A stretch of 50,327 bases of DNA. Source: Acidobacteriota bacterium (lineage in GTDB: Bacteria > Acidobacteriota > Thermoanaerobaculia > Multivoradales > J023). Positions 7,980 to 16,049 of this stretch are shown here, piece by piece. The notes beneath the pieces are model-generated. The model ran no database searches. It worked only from the letters and a program-made list of their open reading frames with translations, and had not been told where the DNA came from. Every line of letters starts with the position of its first letter. Within the stretch, counting starts at the first letter, position 1. The position numbers were made by a program, and so were the translations under genes. The stretch is from contig JAJCXO010000211.1 in the NCBI GenBank assembly GCA_029263395.1, positions 1 through 50,327 of the forward strand. Reading direction: 5' to 3'.

Positions 7980-9260
7980 TCAGCGCTTCGGCTCCTCGGT
8001 AGCATCGATCCCAACCGGCGGCCGGATACCACCCGCCAGCGCCTCGACTTCAGCCACCTCGCCAACCGCCGCCCCCAACTCTTCGAGTCGCCGTGCGGAG
8101 GGCAGTACTCGTCGTTCGAGCGAGCCTACCGCTTGGTTGTAACTCTGGGTAGCTCCTTCCAGCCCTTTTCCCATGCGGCGTAGATGTTCGAGAAATCGCA
8201 GCAAACGATCGTGGAGCTCGCGGCCGGAGTTGGCGATCTTCAGAGCGTCTCGTGCGATCTGATGTTGACGCCAGCCAAACGACACCGACTTGAGGAGCGC
8301 CAACAACGTGACCGGGGTTGCCGGCAGTACACGGTGCGCCAATGCAAACTCCAGAAAGTCGGGATCGCGTTCGAAGGCGCTTCCCAGGATGGCCTCGTTG
8401 GGTACGAACATCACAACGAAGTCCGGAGCACTCTCAAACTGCTTCCAGTATTGCCGTTGTCCGAGCTCGATCGTGCGCTGGCGTAACGCCTTGAGATGTG
8501 CATCCAGATGAGATCGGCGAGTTGCTTCGTCGACGGCCTCAACTGCCTTGAAATAGGAGGTCATCGGTGCCTTGGCATCGATCGGCAAGGTACCACCTCG
8601 GGGTAGGTGAACCACCATGTCTGGACGCAGGCCTTCGATCGTCGGTTGCTCAGAAAAATCGACATGCTCCACCAAGCCTGCCATCTCGACCACGCGCCGG
8701 AGCTGGACCTCGCCCCATCGCCCCCGCACACTCGATGACTTCAAGGCTTGCTGTAACCCGACGGTGGTGGACTGCAACGAGTCATGGGCTGCCCGCAATA
8801 AAGCGATCTCACGCTGGAGGCCATCGTAGGCGCCGCGGCGCTCTTTCTCGATCTCTCGGACCTGCCCACCAAAGGCTGCAAGGGCCTTCTCCATCGGCTC
8901 CAATGTTTGCCGCAGCTGCTCGCCGGAACGATCCATCAAGCTCCGCGAGCTCTGCTGAAGGACCTCGCCAGCCAACGCCTGGAAACTGGTGCGCAATTGT
9001 TCATCGGCGGTGTGAATCCAGGCTAGGCGCTCAGCGTCCGCAGCGCGTTCCGCCTTGACCGTCGCGAGCTCAAGCTGGAGCGCCTCGACCTCCTCCAGCC
9101 GTGATTCATGGCCCTCTGTGTGTTGGCGACACTGATCCAATCGCTCCGATAGGAGCAGGATACGACCGCGGTTCCACAACCAGGTGACCAGAACACCCAG
9201 CAGGATTCCGACAAGAAGGGCGATGACGGCAGCGCCTACCAACTGCAAGGTGGAGTCCAA
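7980..9260 (-). CDS. rmuC: RmuC-family DNA recombination protein
   Basis: A 426-aa protein starting at TTG 9260, with GGAG upstream. Residues 5-28 form one N-terminal transmembrane helix (VIALLVGILLGVLVTWLW), followed by a long coiled coil (about 35-160) and the RmuC domain (about 165-400), with GRWGEVQLRRVVEMAGL, the conserved DMVVHLPRGGTLPIDAKAP and FVVMFVPNEAILGSA. RmuC proteins limit recombination at inverted repeats and have a PD-(D/E)XK-like nuclease core; the DAK in LPIDAKAP is consistent with that. It lies 44 bp from genes on both sides and probably shares a transcript with them. Biochemical role is poorly defined in the family. Confidence 0.9.
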   Translation of the reverse strand: MDSTLQLVGAAVIALLVGILLGVLVTWLWNRGRILLLSERLDQCRQHTEGHESRLEEVEALQLELATVKAERAADAERLAWIHTADEQLRTSFQALAGEVLQQSSRSLMDRSGEQLRQTLEPMEKALAAFGGQVREIEKERRGAYDGLQREIALLRAAHDSLQSTTVGLQQALKSSSVRGRWGEVQLRRVVEMAGLVEHVDFSEQPTIEGLRPDMVVHLPRGGTLPIDAKAPMTSYFKAVEAVDEATRRSHLDAHLKALRQRTIELGQRQYWKQFESAPDFVVMFVPNEAILGSAFERDPDFLEFALAHRVLPATPVTLLALLKSVSFGWRQHQIARDALKIANSGRELHDRLLRFLEHLRRMGKGLEGATQSYNQAVGSLERRVLPSARRLEELGAAVGEVAEVEALAGGIRPPVGIDATEEPKR

Positions 9261-9304
9261 AACGACTCCAGTCTACCTGCGTGAGGCGAATTTGGAACCT
9301 GTCG

Positions 9305-10483
9305 TCAGGCGGCGCCTTCCTGAATTCGCGGCTGCTCCTCGAAAGGAATCTCCAAATGCACCAACACGCCACCAGCTTTCCCATTGGTCAACTCGAAGTG
9401 GTGGTCGTCACCATAAATCTGCTCGAGACGGGCACGGGTATTAGCCAGCCCGACACCTTCCCGAATCACGGTATCGGCCAAACCGGGGCCGTCGTCCGAC
9501 ACCTGAAGATCCAGACGGTCCCCATGGCGTCGAGCCCGGATAGAGATGCGACCCGCCGCCGACCGCATCGCAATGCCGTGTTTGATCGAATTCTCGACCA
9601 AGGGTTGCAAGATCAGCCGCGGAACCTGTGCCGTCATGCAGGCCGATTCCACTTCCTCTTCGATCCTCAACCGGTCACGGAAACGGATTTTCTCGATCGC
9701 CAGATAACGATTGAGGAACTCCAACTCCGACTGCAAGGAGACCTGATGTCGGTTGTCTTTTTCCAGTGATAATCGCAACAAGTCGGACAACAGCGAAATC
9801 ATCCGGTCGGCAGCCTCGACATCACGATGCATCAAGGCCGAAATCGCGTTGAGGGTGTTGAACAGAAAATGCGGCTGTAGCTGCATCTTCAACACCTCGA
9901 GGTGGGCCAAGGCAAGCTGGGCTTCCAGGCGGGTCGTCTTGTGCTGGCGCTCGCGATACTTCTCGTAGTACCAAAGCGCATGGATGAACGCAACGATGGC
10001 GAAATAGGGCAGCAGAAAGATCTCGATGCCTCCGAGAAGGTATCCCGGCAAGCCATTCAGGATCTCGAAGGACAACCGGCCGCGGCTCACTCCTGTGACG
10101 AACGAGTTCTTGATCAACATCAAGACCAAAAAAGTCAACGATACGACCAATCCACTAGCAACGTGGATCGGTATCCGACTCAGGTGCTTCTGACGCTCAA
10201 AAGGGAACCTGCGCGTGACTTTGTAAATGAACGGAAAAAGCAAACCCCAGATGTACCAGTCCAGGAACGTCGAAACCACTTCGCCCCATACGATCTTCTT
10301 TTGGTTGGCCAACGCATCAGCAATGATCGGACTGACAAACAGAAGTCCGATGAAGGTCCAGCACCCGAGGTAGAGGCCCCAGCGCCAACGTCGACGTCCG
10401 AAGTCAGGGCCGCCTTCTCGCACCTCGGGCGAAACTGGCGTTCTGGTTTCTCCACTGCGGGTCGAATCAGGACGATAGCTCAA
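9305..10483 (-). CDS. LytS/YpdA-type sensor histidine kinase (His_kinase family)
   Basis: A 392-aa membrane protein. The start at TTG 10483 lies four bases past the stop of the receptor gene; no nearby ATG exists. About four transmembrane helices are seen (roughly 38-52, 73-88, 107-124, 150-172). A short coiled coil leads to the PF06580-type phosphoacceptor box LKMQLQPHFLFNTLNAI with H205. The HATPase domain follows: LILQPLVENSIKHGI (N box) and VSDDGPGL / GVGLANTRARLEQIYG (G boxes). Such kinases normally act on a LytTR response regulator. None is encoded in this window, so the partner is elsewhere. The coupling to an Oar-like receptor gene suggests a shared condition of expression rather than proven signalling. 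Confidence 0.9.
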   Translation of the reverse strand: MSYRPDSTRSGETRTPVSPEVREGGPDFGRRRWRWGLYLGCWTFIGLLFVSPIIADALANQKKIVWGEVVSTFLDWYIWGLLFPFIYKVTRRFPFERQKHLSRIPIHVASGLVVSLTFLVLMLIKNSFVTGVSRGRLSFEILNGLPGYLLGGIEIFLLPYFAIVAFIHALWYYEKYRERQHKTTRLEAQLALAHLEVLKMQLQPHFLFNTLNAISALMHRDVEAADRMISLLSDLLRLSLEKDNRHQVSLQSELEFLNRYLAIEKIRFRDRLRIEEEVESACMTAQVPRLILQPLVENSIKHGIAMRSAAGRISIRARRHGDRLDLQVSDDGPGLADTVIREGVGLANTRARLEQIYGDDHHFELTNGKAGGVLVHLEIPFEEQPRIQEGAA

Positions 10484-10487
10484 GTGT

Positions 10488-13358
10488 TCAGTCCCAGGTC
10501 AGTCGCAGGCCGAGGCGTAGGACGCGAGGGCTCAACGTTTCTCGTGGCACGTTGACCAAGGGGCTCGTCAGCTGACGTTCACGCTCTAGAACCTGTCCCG
10601 CGTTCAACACGTTGAAGACGTCGAAGCTGATCGCTGGACGCAGCTTACCGAAGCGTAGCTCCTTCTCGAAGCGCAGGTCGAGTAAAATCACATCGTCGAG
10701 GCGGAAACTGTCAGTGCGCTCGGTCGCTTGGACCTCTCGAAGACCATCATCCTCGATCACCGCGACGCTGTAGGGTAGGGGGAAACCTTCGCGGCCCCGA
10801 AGATTTGCAGCCACATCGAAGCCCCAGTCGCGACGCGGCGCAACCTGGTACAGCGCGAAGATATTGAACGCCCAACGGCTGTTCAGAAACAGACGGCCTC
10901 CTGGCGTATCCGGCGCAACGATATCGCCGTCGGTGTCCGCCAAACTGACCGCGGCATCTTCGCCTTCGGCGGCCACAACATTAGTCGGATCATCAAAGTT
11001 CCTGAACTCACTACCGACATTCCAGCGCCAATCGCTCATCGTCACATGGCCACGGAGCAGCCATTGGCTCGCCAAGTGACGAGTCAGTCGCAAGGTCGTG
11101 GCGCGATAACTCTGCTGGCGATCACCGTTGAGTAGCAGGTTGCCGCCGGTCAACTCGACACCGTCTCGCAAGCCGTAGACGGGTGCAGAAAACGGATCTC
11201 CATTCGGCAGGGTGCCGGTGACGACTGTTTCAAGCAGGTAATCTTGGGCAAATGCCGGACGCACTTGGCCACGCTCATCACGAACCAATCGACGAGTTTC
11301 GAGGATCCCTGTCACGTTGCGGTCGACATGCTCGACTCCGAATTCAACTCCCGAGCGCAGGCTATGCTCGAAGCTGAGGCGCAGTTCGTCTGTGCGCTCT
11401 GGATCGAGCTGCTGGGCGGTCCGGTGCGGTGAGCCGCCAAAACCGGTTTGCACGGAATTGACTCCGTTGTAGGACAGCAGGAAGTGAGGCTCGGTCGGAT
11501 CGAAACGATCGTCACGATTACGGTCGTCGAAGCCGAGATAAATCTCGGTTTCGGCCGCTGGGCTGAGTCGGCTCACGAGATCGGCATATAGCTGCGACGC
11601 GAACATGCTGTAGCTGGCACGAACAATGGAGCGCCCTTCCTCGCCGATGGCATAGGCCAGAGCAAAACGAGGTGAGACGCTAGACCATTCGACCGGGACG
11701 CCAACGCCACCAAACTCAACCGCCGGCAAGAGTTCGGGGAACAGTGGGTTCGACCCGACCATACCCCCGACATTGCTACCTCGCTGAATATCGTGCCGAA
11801 CACCAAAGTCGAAGGTCAGATGATCGAAGGTCATCGAATCCTGGACCCAAAAGGCAAGACGGTCCTGTCTCACTTCGAACTCGACCGGCCGCTCGAGGCG
11901 GACGATATCGAATGGTGTCCCGAAGTTCTCACCGGCCAGGTGCAGCAGGCTGTCCCGCCCCCACCGCTCGGCCGTCGAATGATTCACCTGCTGATCGCTG
12001 AGGCCGAACCTCACCTCATGGCCAGCAACTGCCGTGCTGCGATAGAGCGCACCGTCGGCCCACCAGGTCCGCGAGTCTTGGCCATAGAGAAATTCGCCGT
12101 AGGTGCCTCGCCAGATACCGTCCCCGCCGAGAGCAACCTGCTCGTCGAGACCACCCAGGGGAACCCGTGCCGTGCCACTATCGACCTGCGTATACCGAGC
12201 GGTGAAATAAAGGTTCGAGGTCGGCAGCAAACTGCTCTCGAGCCGCAGCACCTCACTTGGTCGGGACTCGAGAAGTGTCGTCTCGGAACTGCGGTCCGGC
12301 CCGGCGCCTTCCCCCGACAAGTTCCTGTCGCCGTGATGGTAAGCGACAACCGCCGAACTAACACCAAATTGTGCGTTGAGCTTGAGCGCAGCGTTGTTCG
12401 CGTCCGTATCCTCGACCAAGCCACCCACTGAGCGACGTCGGATATCTTGGGTCTCATAGGTGGCCCAGGCCCACAGGTGATCGCGCACCAGTCGACCGCT
12501 GGCATCAACCCCGAGTTCGGCTACGTCCAGTATCTGCTGGTAGCCGAGGTTGCCTACACCTTCTGCCAATGCACGACTGGGGGATGACTGCCACCCACCG
12601 TCAGTCATCAGCATACGAGCTCCAGCCTGGGTGTCATTACCCCCTTGGCCGGTCAACAGATTGATATGAGCCCCCGGTGTACTCAACGAAACATCGCTGC
12701 CGCCGGTCGTCACTTCGATCGCTGTCGCCGAGCTCATCCCCAAAGCCGTCACCGGCTCGGCCACTCCCCCACGATTCGTGACATCAGCACCATCGAGCGC
12801 ATAGGTCGTCTGCCCATCGTCGGCTCCTGGGGCGACGAAAGTGGCGGAGCTGCCATCGATAGCGCTGGCGCGATCGGTCAGGACTCCGGCTGCTCGAGCG
12901 CCCACCGACCATGGATCATTAGCCACTGGAATGGTCTCGAGCTCGGTCGGACCCACCACAGAGCGGCCAGCGGTAGGTGTCGAGAAACTGGAAGGGGGCT
13001 CACTGGTGACCACGATGGTCTCCTCGACGGACGCGCTCATTTGGACTTGAACCGTGGTCACCCGCCCGAGCCTGATGTTCACCGGCTCGTAGGTCGCCTC
13101 CGAATAGCCCTCTTGTGCTACCTGGATGGTGTAGCTACCCGGCTTGAGATCACTAAACTGAAAAACCCCCTTGTCGTCGGTTGCAACCTCCCATGCGTCC
13201 TTACCTCGCCTCAAAGTGACGATTGCCTCGGCCAAGTGTTTGCCTTCAGCATCAGACACTGTCCCCACGATCTCGCCAGCATCGAGCCGTGCGTACCCAG
13301 GGTGCGCCAACATCACCAACAGTAGACAAAGAATCAAGAATGCGCCGCGCCGAATCAT
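10488..13358 (-). CDS. Oar-like TonB-dependent outer-membrane receptor
   Basis: A 956-aa protein with a signal peptide (residues 1-23). A carboxypeptidase-regulatory-like (Ig-fold) domain spans about 28-112 (IVGTVSDAEGKHLAEAIVTLRRG, ending GRVTTVQVQM), followed by a TonB-box-like ETIVVTSEPP. Next come a plug domain (about 125-235) and a long barrel rich in aromatic and alternating residues. It ends RVLRLGLRLTWD, an aromatic-rich terminal strand typical of barrels. ATG 13358 has GGAG upstream. Substrates of Oar-like receptors (peptides, proteins, glycans) are mostly unknown. It begins a minus-strand run with the histidine kinase, RmuC and the aminotransferase. A second receptor of this type lies at 21719-24697. 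Confidence 0.85.
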   Translation of the reverse strand: MIRRGAFLILCLLLVMLAHPGYARLDAGEIVGTVSDAEGKHLAEAIVTLRRGKDAWEVATDDKGVFQFSDLKPGSYTIQVAQEGYSEATYEPVNIRLGRVTTVQVQMSASVEETIVVTSEPPSSFSTPTAGRSVVGPTELETIPVANDPWSVGARAAGVLTDRASAIDGSSATFVAPGADDGQTTYALDGADVTNRGGVAEPVTALGMSSATAIEVTTGGSDVSLSTPGAHINLLTGQGGNDTQAGARMLMTDGGWQSSPSRALAEGVGNLGYQQILDVAELGVDASGRLVRDHLWAWATYETQDIRRRSVGGLVEDTDANNAALKLNAQFGVSSAVVAYHHGDRNLSGEGAGPDRSSETTLLESRPSEVLRLESSLLPTSNLYFTARYTQVDSGTARVPLGGLDEQVALGGDGIWRGTYGEFLYGQDSRTWWADGALYRSTAVAGHEVRFGLSDQQVNHSTAERWGRDSLLHLAGENFGTPFDIVRLERPVEFEVRQDRLAFWVQDSMTFDHLTFDFGVRHDIQRGSNVGGMVGSNPLFPELLPAVEFGGVGVPVEWSSVSPRFALAYAIGEEGRSIVRASYSMFASQLYADLVSRLSPAAETEIYLGFDDRNRDDRFDPTEPHFLLSYNGVNSVQTGFGGSPHRTAQQLDPERTDELRLSFEHSLRSGVEFGVEHVDRNVTGILETRRLVRDERGQVRPAFAQDYLLETVVTGTLPNGDPFSAPVYGLRDGVELTGGNLLLNGDRQQSYRATTLRLTRHLASQWLLRGHVTMSDWRWNVGSEFRNFDDPTNVVAAEGEDAAVSLADTDGDIVAPDTPGGRLFLNSRWAFNIFALYQVAPRRDWGFDVAANLRGREGFPLPYSVAVIEDDGLREVQATERTDSFRLDDVILLDLRFEKELRFGKLRPAISFDVFNVLNAGQVLERERQLTSPLVNVPRETLSPRVLRLGLRLTWD

Positions 13359-13611
13359 GTCTGCTCCGTCCAGCTCGGGAAGTGAAACTATCTGGAATCA
13401 TACTCTAGGGCGCAGAAACCTCGTCCCGCAACGGCGGCATCTGGTGGCAACATCCAGGCGACCTGAACCACACAGAGACGACTCGCCACCTGTCGATCGC
13501 TATCCGGCCCAAAGTCATTCTGCCCGCGCGAGAGTTGTGAATAGCTGCTCGGTACCCGGATCGAACCGGTGGCGGTCTCAGAGCAGGATCCAACGGGCAC
13601 TCAAGATCTGC

Positions 13612-13839
13612 TCAACGTTCGTCGGAGTTTTCGAGCTGCTGGACGATCTGATTGACCTCCACCTCGGCCGTTCGGATCTTGCCTCGACACAACTCGAGAA
13701 GCTCCGTCGCACGACGCAGTTCGTCAGCCAGTTGGTCGATATCGATCCCATCGCCATCGATACGCTCGAGAATCGATTCGAGCTCTTTCATCGCGACACC
13801 GAAGCTCGGCGTCTGTTGATCCTTGGATTCGGCGTTCAT
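13612..13839 (-). CDS. xseB: Exodeoxyribonuclease VII small subunit
   Basis: A 75-aa, highly helical and acidic protein with the XseB signature: SFGVAMKELESILERIDG, then DIDQLADELRRATELLELCRGKI, and an acidic helical tail. It joins the large subunit to form exonuclease VII, which degrades single-stranded DNA from either end. ATG 13839 overlaps the xseA stop by ATGA, the usual coupling of the two subunits. Length matches the family (about 70-80 aa). Confidence 0.92.
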   Translation of the reverse strand: MNAESKDQQTPSFGVAMKELESILERIDGDGIDIDQLADELRRATELLELCRGKIRTAEVEVNQIVQQLENSDER

Positions 13840-15290
13840 GATTTCTCCGCCCGACTGTTCTTCTCCAACCGACCATTATTCTCGACCAGACTGGTCTTCT
13901 GCACCAGACTGTCGAGAGTTCCTCCAGCGAGAGTCGTCACGATCCGATCTCCCGGCTGGACTCCAGATGGCTCTCGGACGATGTTATGACGACTATCGCG
14001 GGTAATGCTGAAACCGCGCTCGAGGACCCGCTCCGGCGAAAGCTCAGCGCACAGTCGAGAGACGCCCTTCAACACAGCCAGACTCTCGCGCAACCGGCCG
14101 GTCGCCACCCCGACGAGGCGGCGTGCGACCTGCTCAGGGCGACCACGATGACGATCGACGAGGCGAGGTGCCGCGACTCGCATCCGGCCGGCCAACTCCC
14201 CCGTCACTCGATGCGCTTCGAACAATCGTTGGCGACTGGCGCGGCCAACCAATCGTGCATGGTGGTCAACGGTTCGGCTTGCGCCTTGCAAGCGTAATCG
14301 CGCCACCGGTGCCAATTGCTCGCATCGCCTCAGGCTCTGCTCTGCTTGCTGCAACTTTTTTCCCGCCAACTGCCGCAGCGCTTCGCCGCAAGCCGCGATA
14401 CTGCGCTCGGCGAGCGCCACTCGCTCGATCAAGAATTCGGCAACCTTGGTCGGCGTCTTGAAGGCTAAGTGGCTCACCTGATCTGCAATCGACTGGTCGA
14501 TTTCGTGGCCTAGGCCGGTCAGTACCGGCAAGGGGCTCCGCGCTACCGCCTCGGCGATTCGCCGGCTATCGAACGCAGCCAGGTCCGAACGCGAGCCGCC
14601 GCCCCGGATCAACACAATCACTGCCGGCGCCTGCCCTCCACTTGACGATAGGTTCCCAAAACTCCGCAGTGCCGCAACAACCTGTCGCTCAGCCTCAGCT
14701 CCCTGCATGGCAGCATGCACGAAGTGGACTCTGAAGCCGTAGCCGCTTTCCACCAGGCCGGCTATAAAATCATGGTAGGCCGCGCTCCCGCTGGAGGTGA
14801 TGAGGCCAATGTCCAATGGTACGTCAGCTAAGGCTAGCTGCTGGTTGCGGTCGAGCAATCCGGCCTTCGCCAGGGTTGCCATGGTTTCGCGCCGTCGCTG
14901 TTCGAGCAAACCGAGAGTGAACAGCGGGTCGACGTCCCGCACCACCAGCTGTAAACGCCCAGCCGGGCCGTAGAAGTCAACTTGCCCCCAGCATCGGATC
15001 TGCTGCCCGTCGACAATCTCTTGGCCGCTGGCGGATAAAGAACGCCGTACCCGGAGGTGATCACGCTGCCAGATCACCGCATCGATCTTGCCAACGATGC
15101 GATCAGCTCGCCCCTTTTCGACCAATTCGAAATAGAGGTGCCCACGCTGGCTCTGCCTGGCACGTTGGACCTCACCAACAACCCAGATTCCGTCGAAGGC
15201 GTCGACGACGACCTCGCGGATCTCCTCGGTCAGCTCCGAAACCGAATAGGTAGCCTCGTGACCAAGCCCGCGAGCCTGGCCACTCCCCAA
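13836..15290 (-). CDS. xseA: Exodeoxyribonuclease VII large subunit
   Basis: A 484-aa nuclease subunit. The N-terminal OB-fold (about 14-115) starts YSVSELTEEIREVV and includes VWVVGEVQRARQSQRGHLYFEL-like spacing. The catalytic domain carries GLITSSGSAAYHDFIAGL, then IRGGGSRSDLAAFDSRR, and LTGLGHEIDQSIADQVSHLAF, close to the family pattern R-GGGS-x-(E/D)DL ... GHE-x-D-x-T. One departure is S for the usual E before D in the RGGGS loop. The long helical region that binds XseB follows. The start is TTG 15290, the only early in-frame choice, four bases after the stop of the upstream hypothetical gene. Confidence 0.92.
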   Translation of the reverse strand: MGSGQARGLGHEATYSVSELTEEIREVVVDAFDGIWVVGEVQRARQSQRGHLYFELVEKGRADRIVGKIDAVIWQRDHLRVRRSLSASGQEIVDGQQIRCWGQVDFYGPAGRLQLVVRDVDPLFTLGLLEQRRRETMATLAKAGLLDRNQQLALADVPLDIGLITSSGSAAYHDFIAGLVESGYGFRVHFVHAAMQGAEAERQVVAALRSFGNLSSSGGQAPAVIVLIRGGGSRSDLAAFDSRRIAEAVARSPLPVLTGLGHEIDQSIADQVSHLAFKTPTKVAEFLIERVALAERSIAACGEALRQLAGKKLQQAEQSLRRCEQLAPVARLRLQGASRTVDHHARLVGRASRQRLFEAHRVTGELAGRMRVAAPRLVDRHRGRPEQVARRLVGVATGRLRESLAVLKGVSRLCAELSPERVLERGFSITRDSRHNIVREPSGVQPGDRIVTTLAGGTLDSLVQKTSLVENNGRLEKNSRAEKS

Positions 15291-15294
15291 AAAC

Positions 15295-15834
15295 TCAGTG
15301 ATAGCTGGCCAGCTCCGAGGATGAGGTCAACGGCAGCGTCTCCGCCCAATCCGCGGCAGCACTATCCTCAGCAAAGCGGGCACTCATGTATTCGATCGCC
15401 TCGTCTCGCTTGGTGAACAATCGCCAAAGAAACGTATGACCAGCAGGGGCGGTGAAGTACGAATAATGCTCCACACCATCGGCAAAGTCTGGCTTCGAGT
15501 TGCCGTTGACACCAACGCAAACCATACCGATCGCGCGGTATGCCAAAGCCAAGGCCTTGAGAGAATCTTCGTAATCGCTGAGCTCTTCAGTCGACAGTGC
15601 CGAGTGGTAAACCGCCAGGCGATTGCCGTCTTCGTTCGCCAAGTGATTGTAGGGAACGTCATGGCGATCCATCGCATCTTTGGTTTCAGCAGTCGTCACA
15701 AACACGTCGTCGGTGCCGACAACTTTGTAAGCGATCGCGTAGGTGTCGTCCTCGAATCGAGGAAAAACTTCTCCGAGGAGACTTTCGTCCTCGACAGTGA
15801 AATAGTAGAGGTGGGTATCCAATCGTCTTTTCAT
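15295..15834 (-). CDS. Hypothetical protein (179 aa)
   Basis: Family not recognised. The start is set at ATG 15834 (MKRRLDTHLYYFTVEDE) because GGAGG lies upstream; a longer reading to 15924 adds a basic segment that looks non-coding. The protein is soluble, slightly acidic, without signal peptide or membrane helix. Features include YAIAYKVVGTDDVFVTT, a central helical stretch EELSDYEDSLKALALAYRAIGM, and an aromatic segment HYSYFTAPAGHTFLWRLFTKRDEA. The stop is four bases before xseA, so it is probably the first gene of a three-gene transcript with xseA and xseB. A role linked to DNA repair is only guilt by association. Confidence 0.7.
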   Translation of the reverse strand: MKRRLDTHLYYFTVEDESLLGEVFPRFEDDTYAIAYKVVGTDDVFVTTAETKDAMDRHDVPYNHLANEDGNRLAVYHSALSTEELSDYEDSLKALALAYRAIGMVCVGVNGNSKPDFADGVEHYSYFTAPAGHTFLWRLFTKRDEAIEYMSARFAEDSAAADWAETLPLTSSSELASYH

Positions 15835-16049
15835 AGACCTGCGAACCTCCATCGAACCGAACGATGGCCCACATCGAGTCATCGTGGATCTGCAGTATGG
15901 TTGGGAAGATCGGAGCGGATGCACCGACCCGTCTTATGATAGCAGCTTTTTGCGTCCTCTAGTAGGCGCCCGCTGACTGCACCACCGCTACCAGGCTTGA
16001 TACACTGTGTCGCGTGTTTGCCATCCTCCTTTAGGGGGTTTTCTCTGCG

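Noticed and set aside
7249-8142. 297-codon plus-strand frame antisense to the aminotransferase and rmuC
   Set aside because: It overlaps two well-recognised genes on the opposite strand and has low-complexity, non-family sequence.
13545-13600. tRNA-like T-arm sequence on the minus strand (GGTTCGATCC)
   Set aside because: The putative T-stem has a mismatch, no matching 7-bp acceptor stem or anticodon arm could be folded around it, and there is no CCA-proximal discriminator context.
15835-16049. Promoter boxes between the hypothetical/xseA gene and the ATPase gene
   Set aside because: A TTGATA-like element near 15998 is visible but no matching -10 box at suitable spacing could be supported, so no promoter is called.
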